Shown here in pieces: positions 24,501 to 27,035 of a stretch of DNA of 29,378 nt. The position numbers were made by a program, and so were the translations under genes. The notes below the pieces were generated by a model. That model did no database searches, was not told the DNA's origin, and was given only the letters and a program-made list of their open reading frames with translations. How positions within the stretch are numbered: the stretch's first letter is position 1; the number at the start of each line of letters is the position of its first letter. This DNA is from JADHUC01 sp964617665 (GTDB lineage: Bacteria; Planctomycetota; Planctomycetia; Pirellulales; Pirellulaceae): the NCBI GenBank assembly GCA_964617665.1, contig CAZUAH010000124.1, positions 1 through 29,378 of the forward strand, written 5' to 3'.

Positions 24501-26884
24501 TCAAGAATCGCCCTATCCGTAGCGGGATCGTAGGACACGCTAGTCGGATTGAATACCACGTCGTCCGTGTTGCGGACCGTCTCGCTGGTCAAGATCAACT
24601 GGTAGAAATCCGGCTGTACCACAGTGGGGTCCGTTGCCGCACCCGTAGTCGCAACCGCCGTATCGTGCAAGTCGTCGTCGTTGAAAAAGACGTGGATTTC
24701 GTTCTCGCGCTGCGACAGATTCCCGGTTGCCAGTCGGTCCACCGGCTGTGGAACCACCGCAACGACCTGGGCTCCCAGGTCCAGTTCAAAATCGAACGCG
24801 TCCCGATCATCGCCCTGCTGGAACGGAGACAGCGCAAAGCCGGCAATATCGCTCAGTGCGCCGATGCCCAACCCCGCGTCGTCGAAACCGAACGCCTCGA
24901 TGCGGTACAGGTCGTCCGGTAGCGTTTCGGCAAACCGGATGATGACTTCATTCAGCGTCTCGCCCAACCCGATGTAGCCCGGCGTAATGACGATGTCGTT
25001 GTCGATCAGGTCCAGCGGCGAGTAGTTGATCGTCGGCGAAGCAATGTCGGCCGTCCCCGCTCCGGACGTGATCTCCGCCCGGATCAGATTCTTGACGATG
25101 TCATCATTCTGGATGGCAAGCAACAACGCATCCGCAGTCGTTTCAGCCCCTGCTTCCGTGTTCAGGTCGATCGTGATGGTGTTTCCCGCCACGGTCAGGG
25201 TCGGTGCTGAACTACCGCTTGCGTGGTTGCTCTTGGTGAACACCAAAGACAAACCCTTATCGTCAGTGTTCACCGCGATGAACTCGACGGTCACGCCGCT
25301 GCCATTGAAACCCGTGGAAGCCAATCCGGCGAACGGCTTGTCGCGGTCCAGACCATCGCCGACCAGTGCCTCGTCGGTATTGCTGCGAGTAACACGAATC
25401 CCATCGGCCAGCGTGGCCGCGTCGATGTTTGCACCGCCCTTGAACAATAATTTCAGCTCGCGCGGCGCCACGTTCAGTAGATTCACTTCCTCGCGTTCGA
25501 ACAACTCGCCATCGTTCGGACGAACGGCAAACAACTCGGGCCCGGCGATCAACGTCAACGGGTCGACAACGCTGCCGCTGAAGGAGTAGTAGCCAAGGCT
25601 TGCATAGTCACTGTACCCGGGGTGCCCCGGGATCGCCGCCTTGCCCGTGCCGTCTATCGCTAGGTAGTAGGTGCCTGCCGCCAAACCGACGCTCAGATCG
25701 GCATCCAGTTGATCTATCGGATTGCTGCTCGCGACGGGGGTCCCGTGATCGTCGTAGATGGTGGCCAGGATATCGAGATTCGGGTCCTGGTAGTACGGAT
25801 CAATGCTGAAGTTCACCATTCCCGAGCCGGTTACGAACTCGAAGTAGTCCACATCCGTCGTGCGTTCGATGATGCCCTCGCCGGAAACGGTCAAGTCGCC
25901 CGCGATAGCCAAAGGCGTGGCGCTGCTGTCCGCGCTCCCGTGATCGTCCGCCCGGTAGCCGAAACCGTTTGTGGTGGTGATGATGTCCAGATCATCCTGC
26001 TGGTTATTGGCGTCGGGGTAATCGCCAATGCTCCATTGGGCCACGTTTGGCGAGAAGGCCGCCCCCATGATCGCTCCCCAGGTCAACGGCCCGGTTCCAT
26101 GACCAGGATAGTACTCCACGGTACTGGTACCGTCGTGGACCAAGCCGACACTGTGGCCGACCTCATGGGAAATTGTCTCGGGCATCGACTTTGAACCAGC
26201 GTTGAACACAAAGCACGGAACGTCGCTTCCCCAGTCGAAGGAACCGATGTAAGCCCAACCACCCGCACCCATGCCAGCGACATCCGGCCCAATGACCGCA
26301 CGTATGCCCCATTCGTCGTCCCCTGCGCCGGTGTTCCTCAACGCTTCCACGCCCGGATCCTCGGTGGTCACGTCCACGTCGAAGGGGATGAAGTCCTCGG
26401 CTACAAGATCAAAGGCTCTCTGGAACCGCTGCAACTCGGCGTTCGAGAATGTGCTGGGATCTCCATCGATATCGTACGCGGGCGTTACGATCGGATCTCC
26501 ATAATTGGTGTTCCAAGGCGTGCCAGTTGTCGTATGCCCATCGAAGTCCAGATAGATGACCTTCGTGGCACCTGGGTTACTATGCAGCAGGAAAGTATCC
26601 GCAAGCGGGTATTGCGATGTGCCGCCAGACGCTGGTTCCGCTGGTTCCGACGGCGACGCAGCGGGCTCGGGCGGCATTACGCCAATCATGTTCCCTTGCC
26701 CGTCATCGAAAACGAGCGGATCCCCCTCTTCCCACGGTATGGGTGGAGTGGTGAGAAGCACTCTCGTTTCGAGCGGCTCGTGCATCAATTGCCGGCCGAG
26801 TCTACGACGGAATGAGGATCTTCTCTGTGCCTTCTTGCGTTTCCGTGATCCGCGACGAGAAGAACGAGAATTTCGGATGGCCAT
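428..26884 (-). CDS. giant multidomain surface/secreted protein with metzincin protease, beta-helices, cadherin-like repeats and dockerin (gene B)
   Basis: This is one open frame of 8,818 codons ending in TGA. The ATG at 26884 is chosen because AAGGGG lies 7 bases upstream and gene C starts the same way. Domains in order, approximate residues: 1-33 Arg/Lys/Ser-rich leader; 34-45 LEPR-XLL-like motif; 90-305 metzincin protease; 311-437 PPC; 440-1010 Ig-like and mixed; 1012-1213 degenerate second metalloprotease; 1217-1335 PPC; 1418-2235 beta-helix; 2260-4290 PPC-like, propeller-like and mixed modules; 4290-4735 sialidase-like propeller; 4850-5115 second beta-helix; 5235-6120 FEFD modules; 6129-6211 GEVED; 6213-8615 cadherin/Ig-like repeats; 8620-8690 dockerin; acidic tail to 8818. 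The protein is rich in Asp, Gly and Thr, and I found only one cysteine (C224). No transmembrane segment or LPXTG anchor is visible. Family knowledge suggests an exported planctomycete protein for adhesion or macromolecule degradation. The substrate is unknown, and the gene is expressed separately from A and C if the promoters are real. Confidence 0.93.
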   Translation of the reverse strand: MAIRNSRSSRRGSRKRKKAQRRSSFRRRLGRQLMHEPLETRVLLTTPPIPWEEGDPLVFDDGQGNMIGVMPPEPAASPSEPAEPASGGTSQYPLADTFLLHSNPGATKVIYLDFDGHTTTGTPWNTNYGDPIVTPAYDIDGDPSTFSNAELQRFQRAFDLVAEDFIPFDVDVTTEDPGVEALRNTGAGDDEWGIRAVIGPDVAGMGAGGWAYIGSFDWGSDVPCFVFNAGSKSMPETISHEVGHSVGLVHDGTSTVEYYPGHGTGPLTWGAIMGAAFSPNVAQWSIGDYPDANNQQDDLDIITTTNGFGYRADDHGSADSSATPLAIAGDLTVSGEGIIERTTDVDYFEFVTGSGMVNFSIDPYYQDPNLDILATIYDDHGTPVASSNPIDQLDADLSVGLAAGTYYLAIDGTGKAAIPGHPGYSDYASLGYYSFSGSVVDPLTLIAGPELFAVRPNDGELFEREEVNLLNVAPRELKLLFKGGANIDAATLADGIRVTRSNTDEALVGDGLDRDKPFAGLASTGFNGSGVTVEFIAVNTDDKGLSLVFTKSNHASGSSAPTLTVAGNTITIDLNTEAGAETTADALLLAIQNDDIVKNLIRAEITSGAGTADIASPTINYSPLDLIDNDIVITPGYIGLGETLNEVIIRFAETLPDDLYRIEAFGFDDAGLGIGALSDIAGFALSPFQQGDDRDAFDFELDLGAQVVAVVPQPVDRLATGNLSQRENEIHVFFNDDDLHDTAVATTGAATDPTVVQPDFYQLILTSETVRNTDDVVFNPTSVSYDPATDRAILDFGVSLTDLLDPDTGSAVGAATFRLRIGTNETIPLSPQPLDLMGDETGAAGTYAGSSFDDAYELSDPASNVFDIGPVLEVTGDGSTFAEDQTFTVADNKDNIRVFEFVDVGGSVGAGHLAINFDSGAVSGTPTSRADMVTAIQTAVDGDPTIDVTASIDPLDPYRIQLTDEQNVTLGEHIVGLNIGTQAIVISQEILNSSSSDPRYQMDTPGAEDEPGQREIMVQNHLYDASGNPDKYLVDTTQGLTTRFYQFDKLRSYGTDSNGQPVYNEITDAQKQRAREVFEFYGNLFGIQFIELEYYSANAIWVITGDLNPIGATSNPSGTLGVGAGNMLVMDIAEIWEDSYGITENNFDPVTGQYVYSWFNVALHEIGNILGFGWASELPPGTNAADNFEWNQLLGGEFDLAFGNTQTEPIFPGNQDIVHGLMLHRDESKDIDLYQFVIPDGVTGVFTAETIAERLVDSSTLDTTLRLYSQDGATGDRELLAQNDDYFSEDSYIEIELGEGIYYIGVSASGNDQYDPTIADSGYGGVTEGVYDLKLNFRPQVAASIVDIDQLDLPGVPPQPDTPFDGDTDGLPGGVYNFWFETAPPLTGAVPYDAPQADRAETIFVDKANNPPASGIYGNGTLLDPYNTLNYALGQAEPGDILRIVGNGGDDGDMATLGDNLAYEIGRGGPLNNRLSDGSTMNVPQDVTVMIDAGAVFKLGGARIGVGSSPSVVDRSHAALQVLGAPFLSDSSNNPLLDADGNRVAGSVIFTSYDDQSVGFDTNPVQTTPGAGDWGGIEFRNDIDRSEGRFSLERQGIFLSYVNHADIRYGGGEVSIDSETRVVNPIHMIDTRPTISFNTITNSADAAMSAAPNSFEETNFNAPPFQFIEEFTADYDRVGPDLHANRLLDNSTNALFVRIETPVGDALQPMTVAGRFDDTDIVHVVAENLDLQGTPSGAFRELSRPPIALITVDPFIDPGGTLNTFSQYSYRLVYVDAAGYEGLESNATTPIVPNAIVPTASAIVIGNLPPANGRFVARHLYRSENGGDFTLIAELDGDDTTYTDYGTALGGTLTLKTRLDRPRTDARLTIDPGTVVKLEGAKIETDIGAQLIAEGTSGYDVIFTSRLDDRFGAGGTFDTNNDNDQASGENQPNAGDWAGIYAGPFSTLSIDHALITFGGGITDLGGTFAGFNAVEIHQAEARIANSTLENNASGRGGQAGANRDGHTFNEAAVIFVRGSQPVIVNNVIRDNRDTDANTTIAAININVNSLSAEEGIDYGRSRGPVDDFDEFVNNRGPLVRLNRLGGNEMNGMQIRGETLNTESVWDDTDIVHVLVDESVYVPDFHTFGGLRLKSSPGESLVVKFSGDAGITSTGRPLDIDDRIGGMLHVIGAPGFPVIMTSLADDTAGAGFDPSGIPQTDTNGNGTSSGSAGQWNGILIDQYSHDRNVEIVSELEPIDLAAPGNNAVPDAAQVLGQLGPDEKSGDDNLRLGFVVVGALNEPTDRDVYSFKAQTGTEVWLDVDRTTMALDAVLELIDADGNVIARSVNSAAETVAGDVDFHDPALIADNHVNVLQKSPYYETHVDGDAAKDHWSTNPRDPGMRVVLPGGSGSINTYHVRVRSNPQPIGLIDDLDGGLTSGNYQLQVRLGETDEFAGSTVRYADIRFADVGIEVRGMPTHSPLTGEATEVAGDEWFNPINDDWDDALELGNLLNTDRAALSVAGRMDYFSNNENPAYPEVDFYRFELNYDSAGGTLGDIPIVIDVDYADGIGRPDTNVALYQETYNFNLGVYERTLIYSGTDSNVSDDQPGPDQGADMDDLDRGSAGTSDPYIGPILLPANDLIDTAYYLAISSNNAISTQLLQYQVPNPPNPGVRVGPISEVDTVATTADFDLSANTVPYHLGDVVMFVSRSNGNNSSSLYAVDPFTGDREAYVGNFQHTEDLAMRPDGQMYGYSVFDGSPNATRDSNNDDFLQIDPGAANSGALHTQEGDHGIVTRESNGSGGTQVSHAVGNARIGDGMQINALAFGAASTDSDVLRLVGVGERRLAEPNQAYRPLVREYDNILYQFDPTSGAAFSAPQDNYNGDTLGITTGTAVRERGILDTAYWDRGVDSENSLTVPVATRFVGGTTKFVLEDYDVTGIDQVTVEHDNGYDGLFATTYDIRINTGPELTLSELGPNNGIRDRYSFWLDDNGIEDHPTLPADGIPDWEFQFETGPVIVVNSNDAITDGDWFEITDDTFAAQTIRFEFDDDMLDGRVGNNVGDGIAVTSGVPIVFNSVMTRREVATQIVTAINQLTDAQLQVNAETQDHRITLIGDDGDGTIAATLPTNAGWSSFSIGIEGDYTDDGFKGGVIAPNFVVIPIEETDDTVAIGTAIETVVNNTFTWGATLPASAPATWTGPNDFSGAEGHRVNFPWARGDNTAFPAFDSAAFSDATTGDGLTTGRNEHQVLTLTGAPTGGTFELSYQGDTTGAIAYDAPDWSVEFAIQGLTGIGFGSVTVTGSGPGGTAPFDIEFAGSSNFDELKIDTSGLTGDGDEGGDVATLLNGSPVVASGRLDTTDPTIPASALDPMIVNIAAGFSETEVRNAMVSAINHQVSLANGAVDDAAAVAQSSPDRVELTGTWFRFDVAGTHDLEDGGPLYIIREASVSDPLFPGSNEEQRIQFNWDPNADPVESPPTGGVFDMTVFRPAALGGGTVVLTLPWNATNIDVLNAFDTAIGVGNVSVTGGALPANPIQVEFVGAWGNRNISVMTVNPGALTGGSGFTLSVNTLIDGVAGSVNYDFYGVGPGYDLAHPPEPPVTTTELPSVNDTKVTGLAFVNERLWAVDDGGGFYEVVTSFGSNFDPNSTTNRLEYVTSSAADLMGIQFASLERGPRNVESTGLGWTEGPYADLLFGIDVNGNIYAFNLQGELQPIFQDGSAMISTGISGVQGLAFSNLDVNLWHNTDNGMYFGFDRGDDNAPRPVDGIWDGFDWTTGEDHRIFDPNQYGSFNTNTYDFPGGAQGSIETDTFSLKGYSAEDQPYLYVDYFLDTENATSGVSPWYMRDAFRVFVAQDDGIWRPLATNNSSTFDELFDGFDVDVQEFYDIGDGGAPDSARQARIPLEAFAGLDNLRLRIDFSTAGEFDVSDPDTAGDELRGVQGWSIQDGDVFSIDGQIFEFDTDLTIAAPSGRKLADGQWFTLRDEGGTEVGFEFEDTDVAATGITRDVQIDFDDSMSAAEVAAAIFTAISGATQIDVDMYRNGSLPNDGHLINIVNQTFDAEYELVYTLDPTLPVDFLLGSDGATAGNVAVEIDRSMSDIEVADAIRTAVAATFNVAGQTTDTSVVKQSDEIVRIIGRSVDVAGPLGWTRRLVDDDPAEIEPGLQGDQYGAFEQGHDTPDFLRGRDNNQQGVRITNMTVGLAERGELVGGATTNDNNATEFGAHPQGSSSTYQGTYQIEIRRAASPIDPYGSSFLFDRTWNSNDRLAEQITLVAPAGYDIHDAQTFTVSDGVDTITFEYEDLELGAGHVTQGITFPGLSEDGGRRPDPIAAAGPNDLVAMVNTQIGLFDKAGPEIDSAELDVFFEDVIADPITPWGSFDPWATFDRYQDQYIVMAEEVEFGYWNENLTGTQDRRGGYGADEANLLIGVSKTDNPTDLDLTVGDTDDWWFYSIPAVYDFGGGLAWIDYPKIAADEDSVYITGNYFRFGDHEFQGVLVTRMDRLPSGELDLTSRVDVEASGAFTLQPAQSVDRLAEAPQLFVESYSEQGLRVWEMDDVNNLTIVASMDAPYQEYNFAADDVPQPDTLNELDTVGSRLMNAVWRDDSLWTAHTVNVADEAKVRWYEIITSGYTYDLVQQGDVNPGPGIDTFMPAIGVDAAGNVGITYTQSSEAIYPTMMISGRDADAPLGYTDPGVPVAVSETAYYPSGNWGGTERWGDYGGLALDPSDDATFWAFHETAGSINTWTTWWTSFTIENTSTSVAGDIGVTQGHVPVPFRAEMTDDQVAEAIAAAINSPSTQSILDVRAGMADGPVPELTETERTSNLINLYGTAAADGTGSRDFGEVIDDNARILQVQGNDDVIAFGDDTPSRYDLGDENVHREQGQVMIHSNVVSHSESYGIVVDAGVRQTIRGPYDTNPHPYFDTNPMPHMGSTRYLREINSENLAPGVVVANNIAAFNTQGGIRVSGDGAGGPDAPLPFGRVVNNTVYGNRQGDAGIVVDQNASPTLLNNVVANLQTGISVDATSLTTILGANLYHDTNNRTAGLGGSLGDFPIDSTGSPLFIDPATGNFYPAPLSQVIDSSLSSLDDRTAFVSVKDPLGLDPSPIIAPKLDVTGQLRADDRDVDTPSGQGDNVSIDRGAMDRADFTGPVAELLNPIDNDSEGRDIDPNQTVVYLNERELGDFTVLLNDYSGSGINTATIVDDAITLTQDGVLLEEGVDYTLGYNASNNELRFTPLSEIWEPDRVYVITLNNKDRLVLEASYGSSVSDGQQFTITNSTDDLITFEYESGYSVNVPQTFTLSVPVAGALPGGIADGDTFEIDPDGVAGPTLPTVFEFDNNSNSDPANVVITFTSDDAQDQISQLVTNAIAASGLGLSPKYLGDGEVHVGSTRGFEVTILAGNLAVAGIDYAVEDGQTFVIENGPNAVVFEFEDTAIADGLESGGAIQIDFSPPDTYEEIADNIAQAIRTNATVDLPVTQHLGHGFIHLDGLQRADDGSTGHLLDIAPTANLLNPSNLTQTGTPGVQGGLDLLVPSRAIVFDVPANGAADINDNETFVLGDDVSPPLRFEFDTNGSGLSLGNDVLIMLAGTETQDDVANLLVAEFTTRFPALNVVNVGGRVHLGGSDNYVHNSAGVANMDSNYRAGVADGEMFTISLGTTTVTFEFNNDGVTIPTTQNINFDPVIVDPSDPASVAAKVDELANDIVAVIQSITSLGLSPTYEGNGIIDLNETFNHKVDTTATNLGSRGVGGGAVAVKFIPDVSFTPVHMAASLIVGINGSEVGMTASARGGGTVFVNGASDAVDPVDIDFFRVQAIRDQAGNTLRENQPDQETRFTIILGDVGIDYGDNPEAGNNYHTELDSNGVRHALLVTDPLHLGSHVDAEQDGQPTIAADGDDSDHNVDVSGVVGSISMAPLAEMFTFKAPDALGITDTSTLTVADGDGGSVTFTFDKDGGGGFADPIVYYANATPESEQIIARKIVRAVQTKIDDGTLSGITVLNLGNAVFHIAGDSDDLVAASVSAGGTGLVQSDQLPLALELVAVPAETETLTIRDGSSAPVVLEFDTDSTVTGNNVPVTLGVDADTTAAGLATAIQVEIDAGRLTGITSAYGGMGSARVELNTASGGQEDDEDGVTFNSVLAKGFATPITVTSSDIGLLDAWVDWNRDGDFNDANEQVFQFQPLIAGDNPLTITTPASVPDSVIPFDTYARFRVSRSGGLGPDGLAIGGEVEDYVVRVMTNTAPTVANPLSGFDPLDNLVGGHIIEDPGASTIIDLEDVNGTNFSVFADVDIPNGNGDFLTYSVSFDLAGSTDPLPLDASIAGSVLTLDYPPNANGVAVLLITATDQAGATATDTLTVTVDAVNDEPEFTPEFTPGAHVTIDEDAGLHAVAGWATGIGPGPMTAVDEATQVLAFDLTPGATIGNIAFDSAPAIDPATGDLTFEVTGDTNGEAVFNVVLRDDGGVLNGGDDRTDGYDLTITVNAINDDPVVTVPPSPQTTNEDTTLVFSAGTGNPITVVDVDADEGTGELKVTLSGPSGDPIQNGTLTLTTIPGGLIFEEPGPGETPGTADTKMVFRGTETDINTALNGLQFEPTPDFGGSIVLEVTANDQGHSGGGPSAGGVDITRAITILVNPVNDQPTVDVSALSDPADRRVNEDTNLALPGIVVGDPDNTPSWPVTLRVTLDATHGGITVNAFVPGGLSTGDISGNGSGTVVLTGTADRINSTLAFADGVVYLPDPDFNDLHAGERIQVTVDDQGAIGLGGPLQAIDFLPISVLAVNDAPEIAAPAWKFGIEDDPAFYIPMMVRDVDADEGGVLPPLTVTLTLADATGTPTTSAGVLHVRDDVTGGLDVADINDNGTAVVTLSGSPTEITATLADAQGLRFEPVANSSGVFSLIARVDDGGNTGETAPPGFLEDVHTLGLTVQAVNDAPEVTVPAGPHAIDEGLDASLAVTGISLADVDAGDATPGRVVVTLSIPAGQGTLTVTPDVGVPASRITDNGSESVTLIGTVAEVNATLADAAGVTYEVPGEDFNSNIAGGNVIVTVAADDQGNTGTGGPQADSETVAITVTPVNDDPQITVPGAQNLAEGDLASLAIGGISVSDVDFEETATPDMVFTLSIPAGQGTLNVDTGVVGGVQVGDILGDGTREIQLTGTVAEINATLADPMGVTYTVPNGEFNELNNGGPVVLTATTKDDGNTGAGGGLDVQATIDITVHAINDDPTLVVPGPQVINEDYNDGADPPLTFDAGTATEVSVADVDVGEAPLLVPAGVPELLVTLQAFNGTLTLNDLPNPPGLTGLTFVYGDGDADASMQFTGTAADINAALDGMEFQPDEHFNTQALVQVTVNDQGNTGAGASQNGANITENIPIAVTAINDAPRIELQGALPDALEDTARSITQIQINDPDVDETPGGELVVTMSVTNGTLELDEDVPAGLVADDISGNETGSVIVTVQGIGSLTAIERLNNTLVEPGGFVFLGDPEFSGNAVLTITADDQGATGFGGVKTDTLVRTITVDPLNDAPTVTLPGNQTMDEDTSLTISGISIGDVDAAPGEVVATFSVPAGVGSLAVNDSVSGGVPFGRIDGNNSNSLELTGTVAEINATLADATGLTFGPAQDENGVVQLVASVNDQGNTGDPGPQTTNDTMTVTIRAINDSPVVTLPSVAQDAEEDTSFVFSTADGNAVSVEDVDADEGDGDVRTILSVNDGTLTVNTNVGGGVTDPTKILGNGSSSITLVGTPTEISTTLGVGLTYVGDQHFNGADVLVVNANDRGNYELAGVPLSDQKEVTINVAPVNDPPIAVSDEATTAEDTPLIVAGTVLTGNDQPGPDAPIGTLDDETGQALTLTGVSATSDEGGTVTLAGGIVTYTPAAHFNGQDTFTYTVEDDGTPNTTEVGTVTVTVTEVNDAPEPVDDAGATEEERPTTFFASVLVGNDAPGPAAATDEVGQTRTLTSTDYFSAEGGTIIWSPTSGLVVYTPAENFNGTDTFTYRVEDNGRTNGASDHRDAVGTVSIDVAAVNDAPVIAGPSDASVDEDTPQAITGLSVSDLDVHEASGTGNLTVTLVVSDGWLTVNDSVAGGVTVVPGNGSDSVTLSGTPAQINATLADPAGLVYQGESDFNGQDLLVVRVNDAGQTGAPGPLQDDHTVTLTVNPMNDAPVVTPALTQQTVKEDGNPDLILTSIEITDTDESETQGAEFVVIVAADNGTLDVSTSVENGLTWADIEGNGGSEVTLTGPLTAINTTLMDALGVFYRPNPDFNGQDTVTVTANDQGNTGQPPTPEEGSATVAITVTPDNDAPVAINDPSPGDPALSVSEDDVLNVAGQGVLDNDSDIDGDDLDVHDDDTTPGDGTYEVTSTRGVLVEIDVEDGTFIYDPTDVGVFQELGSGETLTDTFTYAATDGQETSNDATVTVTVIGENDVPVAVDDQYSVDDNAVLDTAAAGLSDVLGNDTDAENDPLEVVASDAESVLGATVVMQPNGDFVYDPTSSATLRALQIGDPPLVDTFTYTMADDDPGTNSTSIGTVTVTVNGANSAPIAVSDQFQTSEDEVLTVAASGVLANDSDDDSQQFAVVAQTLTSQLGGEVELFEDGSFTYDPSQSAQIRAMDAGQSLDDRFSYTVIDDEQTGVATATVIVTVNGITDNPYQNPVEAADVNGDGQVSPIDALIVINYLNSDAPAVIPPGTPAPPYLDADDNGVVSSNDVLVVILELNNIAAGLGGGEGESSDSIVVQPSLPAGGTHDAEIVSAGVSEVDRLALDTAALPMDPSGRSHGTDLVSADRSRAASDLEGSPWGVIDRSIGADFRAAFDDLATDSWALEETLDDIADEIGELNGPRSAADEIFGGVFA
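815..1027 (-). other. type I dockerin in gene B
   Basis: Residues about 8620-8690. Two calcium-loop motifs are visible: DVNGDGQVSPID starting at D8624 and DADDNGVVSSND starting at D8662. Each is followed by a hydrophobic helix (ALIVINYLN and VLVVILELN). They are separated by a proline-rich link containing VIPPGTPAPPYL. Dockerins bind cohesins in cellulosomes; in planctomycetes the partner is usually not known. No cohesin is seen in the window. Confidence 0.85.
1060..8250 (-). repeat. array of about 18 cadherin/Ig-like repeats in gene B
   Basis: Residues about 6213-8615. Boundaries are marked by NDxP motifs (NDEP, NDDP, NDQP, NDAP and so on) at roughly 8240, 7878, 7510, 7060, 6630, 6180, 5745, 5308, 4835, 4407, 4000, 3573, 3248, 2910, 2503, 2080, 1712 and 1372. 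Pitch is about 110-150 residues. Two main classes are visible. Class I has a GTLTV...GN/GS...VTLTGT...INATLAD core (repeats starting at 7510 to 4000, then 2910 and 2503). Class II is of the Big_9/VCBS type, with DTFTYTV...DGT and VTVTV (3573, 3248, 2080, 1712, 1372). The two N-terminal repeats are a third, more cadherin-like form. Abundant Asp suggests calcium binding and a stiff rod. Confidence 0.85.
8251..8500 (-). other. GEVED domain in gene B
   Basis: Residues about 6129-6211. The segment reads AWVDWNRDGDFNDANEQVF at the start and ends with GGEVEDYVVRV, the signature that names this domain. GEVED domains occur in secreted, often peptidase-containing bacterial proteins. It sits between the FEFD block and the cadherin-like array. 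Confidence 0.85.
8530..11175 (-). repeat. block of about seven FEFD modules in gene B
   Basis: At least seven modules share the pattern DGxxFxI, 6-12 residues, FEF[DE], a Gly/Asn loop, a strand, then an Ala/Ile-rich helix with VAxxI. Examples begin DGQQFTITN, DGDTFEIDPDG, DGQTFVIENG, NETFVLGDD, DGEMFTISLG, TSTLTVADGDG and TETLTIRDG, at about 11160, 11020, 10730, 10310, 10025, 9175 and 8830. Spacing is irregular. A DYGD...RHALLV...AEQDGQP segment near 9450-9250, usually linked to GEVED domains, is inserted in the block. More copies lie elsewhere in the gene (about 24250, 17890, 15110-14550, 14120). I do not recognise a named family for the module. Confidence 0.6.
11540..12337 (-). other. right-handed beta-helix region 2 in gene B
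   Basis: Residues about 4850-5115. Repeated coils such as VMIHSNVVSHSESYGIVV, GVVVANNIAAFNTQGGIRV, GRVVNNTVYGNRQGDAGIVV and TLLNNVVANLQTGISV show the NN-V-x-x-N pattern of parallel beta-helix rungs. The region ends with the sequence VSIDRGAMDRADF, close to a text that often closes such domains in planctomycete proteins. The role is probably structural or adhesive. Confidence 0.7.
12680..14017 (-). other. sialidase-like beta-propeller region in gene B
   Basis: Residues about 4290-4735. Visible landmarks are RRPDPIAAAGPNDLVAMVN, WATFDRYQDQYIVMA, a SKTDNPTDL segment and IDYPKIAADEDSVYITGNYF, then TYTQSSEAIYPTMMISGRD. Alternating short aromatic strands and Asp/Gly turns fit a propeller of the sialidase/BNR-like superfamily. 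I do not see the arginine triad needed to call an active sialidase. Earlier segments, about 2680-3760, also look propeller-like (SLYAVDPFTGDREAYVGNF; LLFGIDVNGNIYAFN). Confidence 0.5.
20189..22633 (-). other. right-handed parallel beta-helix region 1 in gene B
   Basis: Residues about 1418-2232. It opens with GTLLDPYNTLNYAL, a typical start of a pectin-lyase-like beta-helix, followed by short repeated turns rich in Asn, Gly, Val and Ile. Examples are VMIDAGAVFKLGG, VVKLEGAKIETDIG, GDWGGIEFRN, GDWAGIYAG and QPVIVNNVIRDNRD. A duplicated motif DDTDIVHV appears twice, once in each half. This fold is common in surface adhesins and polysaccharide lyases; no lyase catalytic residues can be assigned. 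A role in binding carbohydrate or matrix is inferred. Confidence 0.7.
23245..23850 (-). other. second metalloprotease-like domain with a degenerate zinc site in gene B
   Basis: Residues about 1012-1213. A helix-like segment reading QKQRAREVFEFYGNLFGI precedes the motif HEIGNILGFGW at 1164-1174. A matrixin-type site would be HEIGHxLGxxH. Here the second histidine is N1168 and the third is W1174, while H1164 and E1165 remain. After it come the text EPIFPGNQDIVHG and a PPC-like domain at about 1217-1335. I infer a pseudoprotease: fold retained, zinc binding lost. It may now serve binding or structure. The frame is intact and well conserved around it, so a sequencing error is unlikely to explain both changes. 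Confidence 0.75.
25970..26617 (-). other. intact metzincin-type zinc metalloprotease domain in gene B
   Basis: Residues about 90-305. It begins with a strand reading KVIYLDFDGH (from K108) and includes a VDVTTEDPG segment. The active site HEVGHSVGLVHD spans 240-251 and fits HExxHxxGxxHD: zinc ligands H240, H244 and H250, general base E241. A candidate Met-turn, WGAIMG, has Met at 273. These are hallmarks of metzincin peptidases, and the domain looks catalytically complete. It probably cleaves proteins outside the cell or processes the polypeptide itself. The substrate cannot be inferred. A PPC domain follows directly at about 311-437, the usual companion of secreted peptidases. Confidence 0.85.
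26750..26884 (-). other. basic leader with LEPR-XLL-like motif of gene B
   Basis: Residues 1-33 are dominated by Arg, Lys and Ser, with RKRKK at 14-18 and RRR at 26-28. Residues 34-45 read MHEPLETRVLLT, which resembles the LEPR-XLL motif found near the N-terminus of very large planctomycete proteins. No hydrophobic core of a normal Sec signal peptide follows; the next residues are Pro-, Glu- and Asp-rich. I infer that this region marks the protein for export, but the pathway is not shown by the sequence. Confidence 0.75.
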
Positions 26885-26891
26885 AAGCCGA

Positions 26892-26897
26892 CCCCTT
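26892..26897 (-). promoter_or_regulatory. Shine-Dalgarno-like site of gene B
   Basis: The minus strand reads AAGGGG, 7 bases before the ATG at 26884. Together with the parallel arrangement before gene C it fixes the start codon. It is an imperfect match to the anti-SD consensus. Confidence 0.5.
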
Positions 26898-27035
26898 GGG
26901 CTAGCAAAGGACTATGGATGGCATGCGCGAGGACACACACCCTCCGTCAAGACAGCGCGCACGCAAGCCAACTCCCGTAGAAGCAACCACTTGCGCTCTG
27001 TCCGAAGTTCGTAACTCTAATGAAACTAAGTTCTT

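Noticed and set aside
26901..26924. Short upstream frame MPSIVLC ending 16 bases before the gene B start
   Set aside because: There is no clear ribosome binding site and no counterpart before gene C; a seven-codon frame is common by chance.
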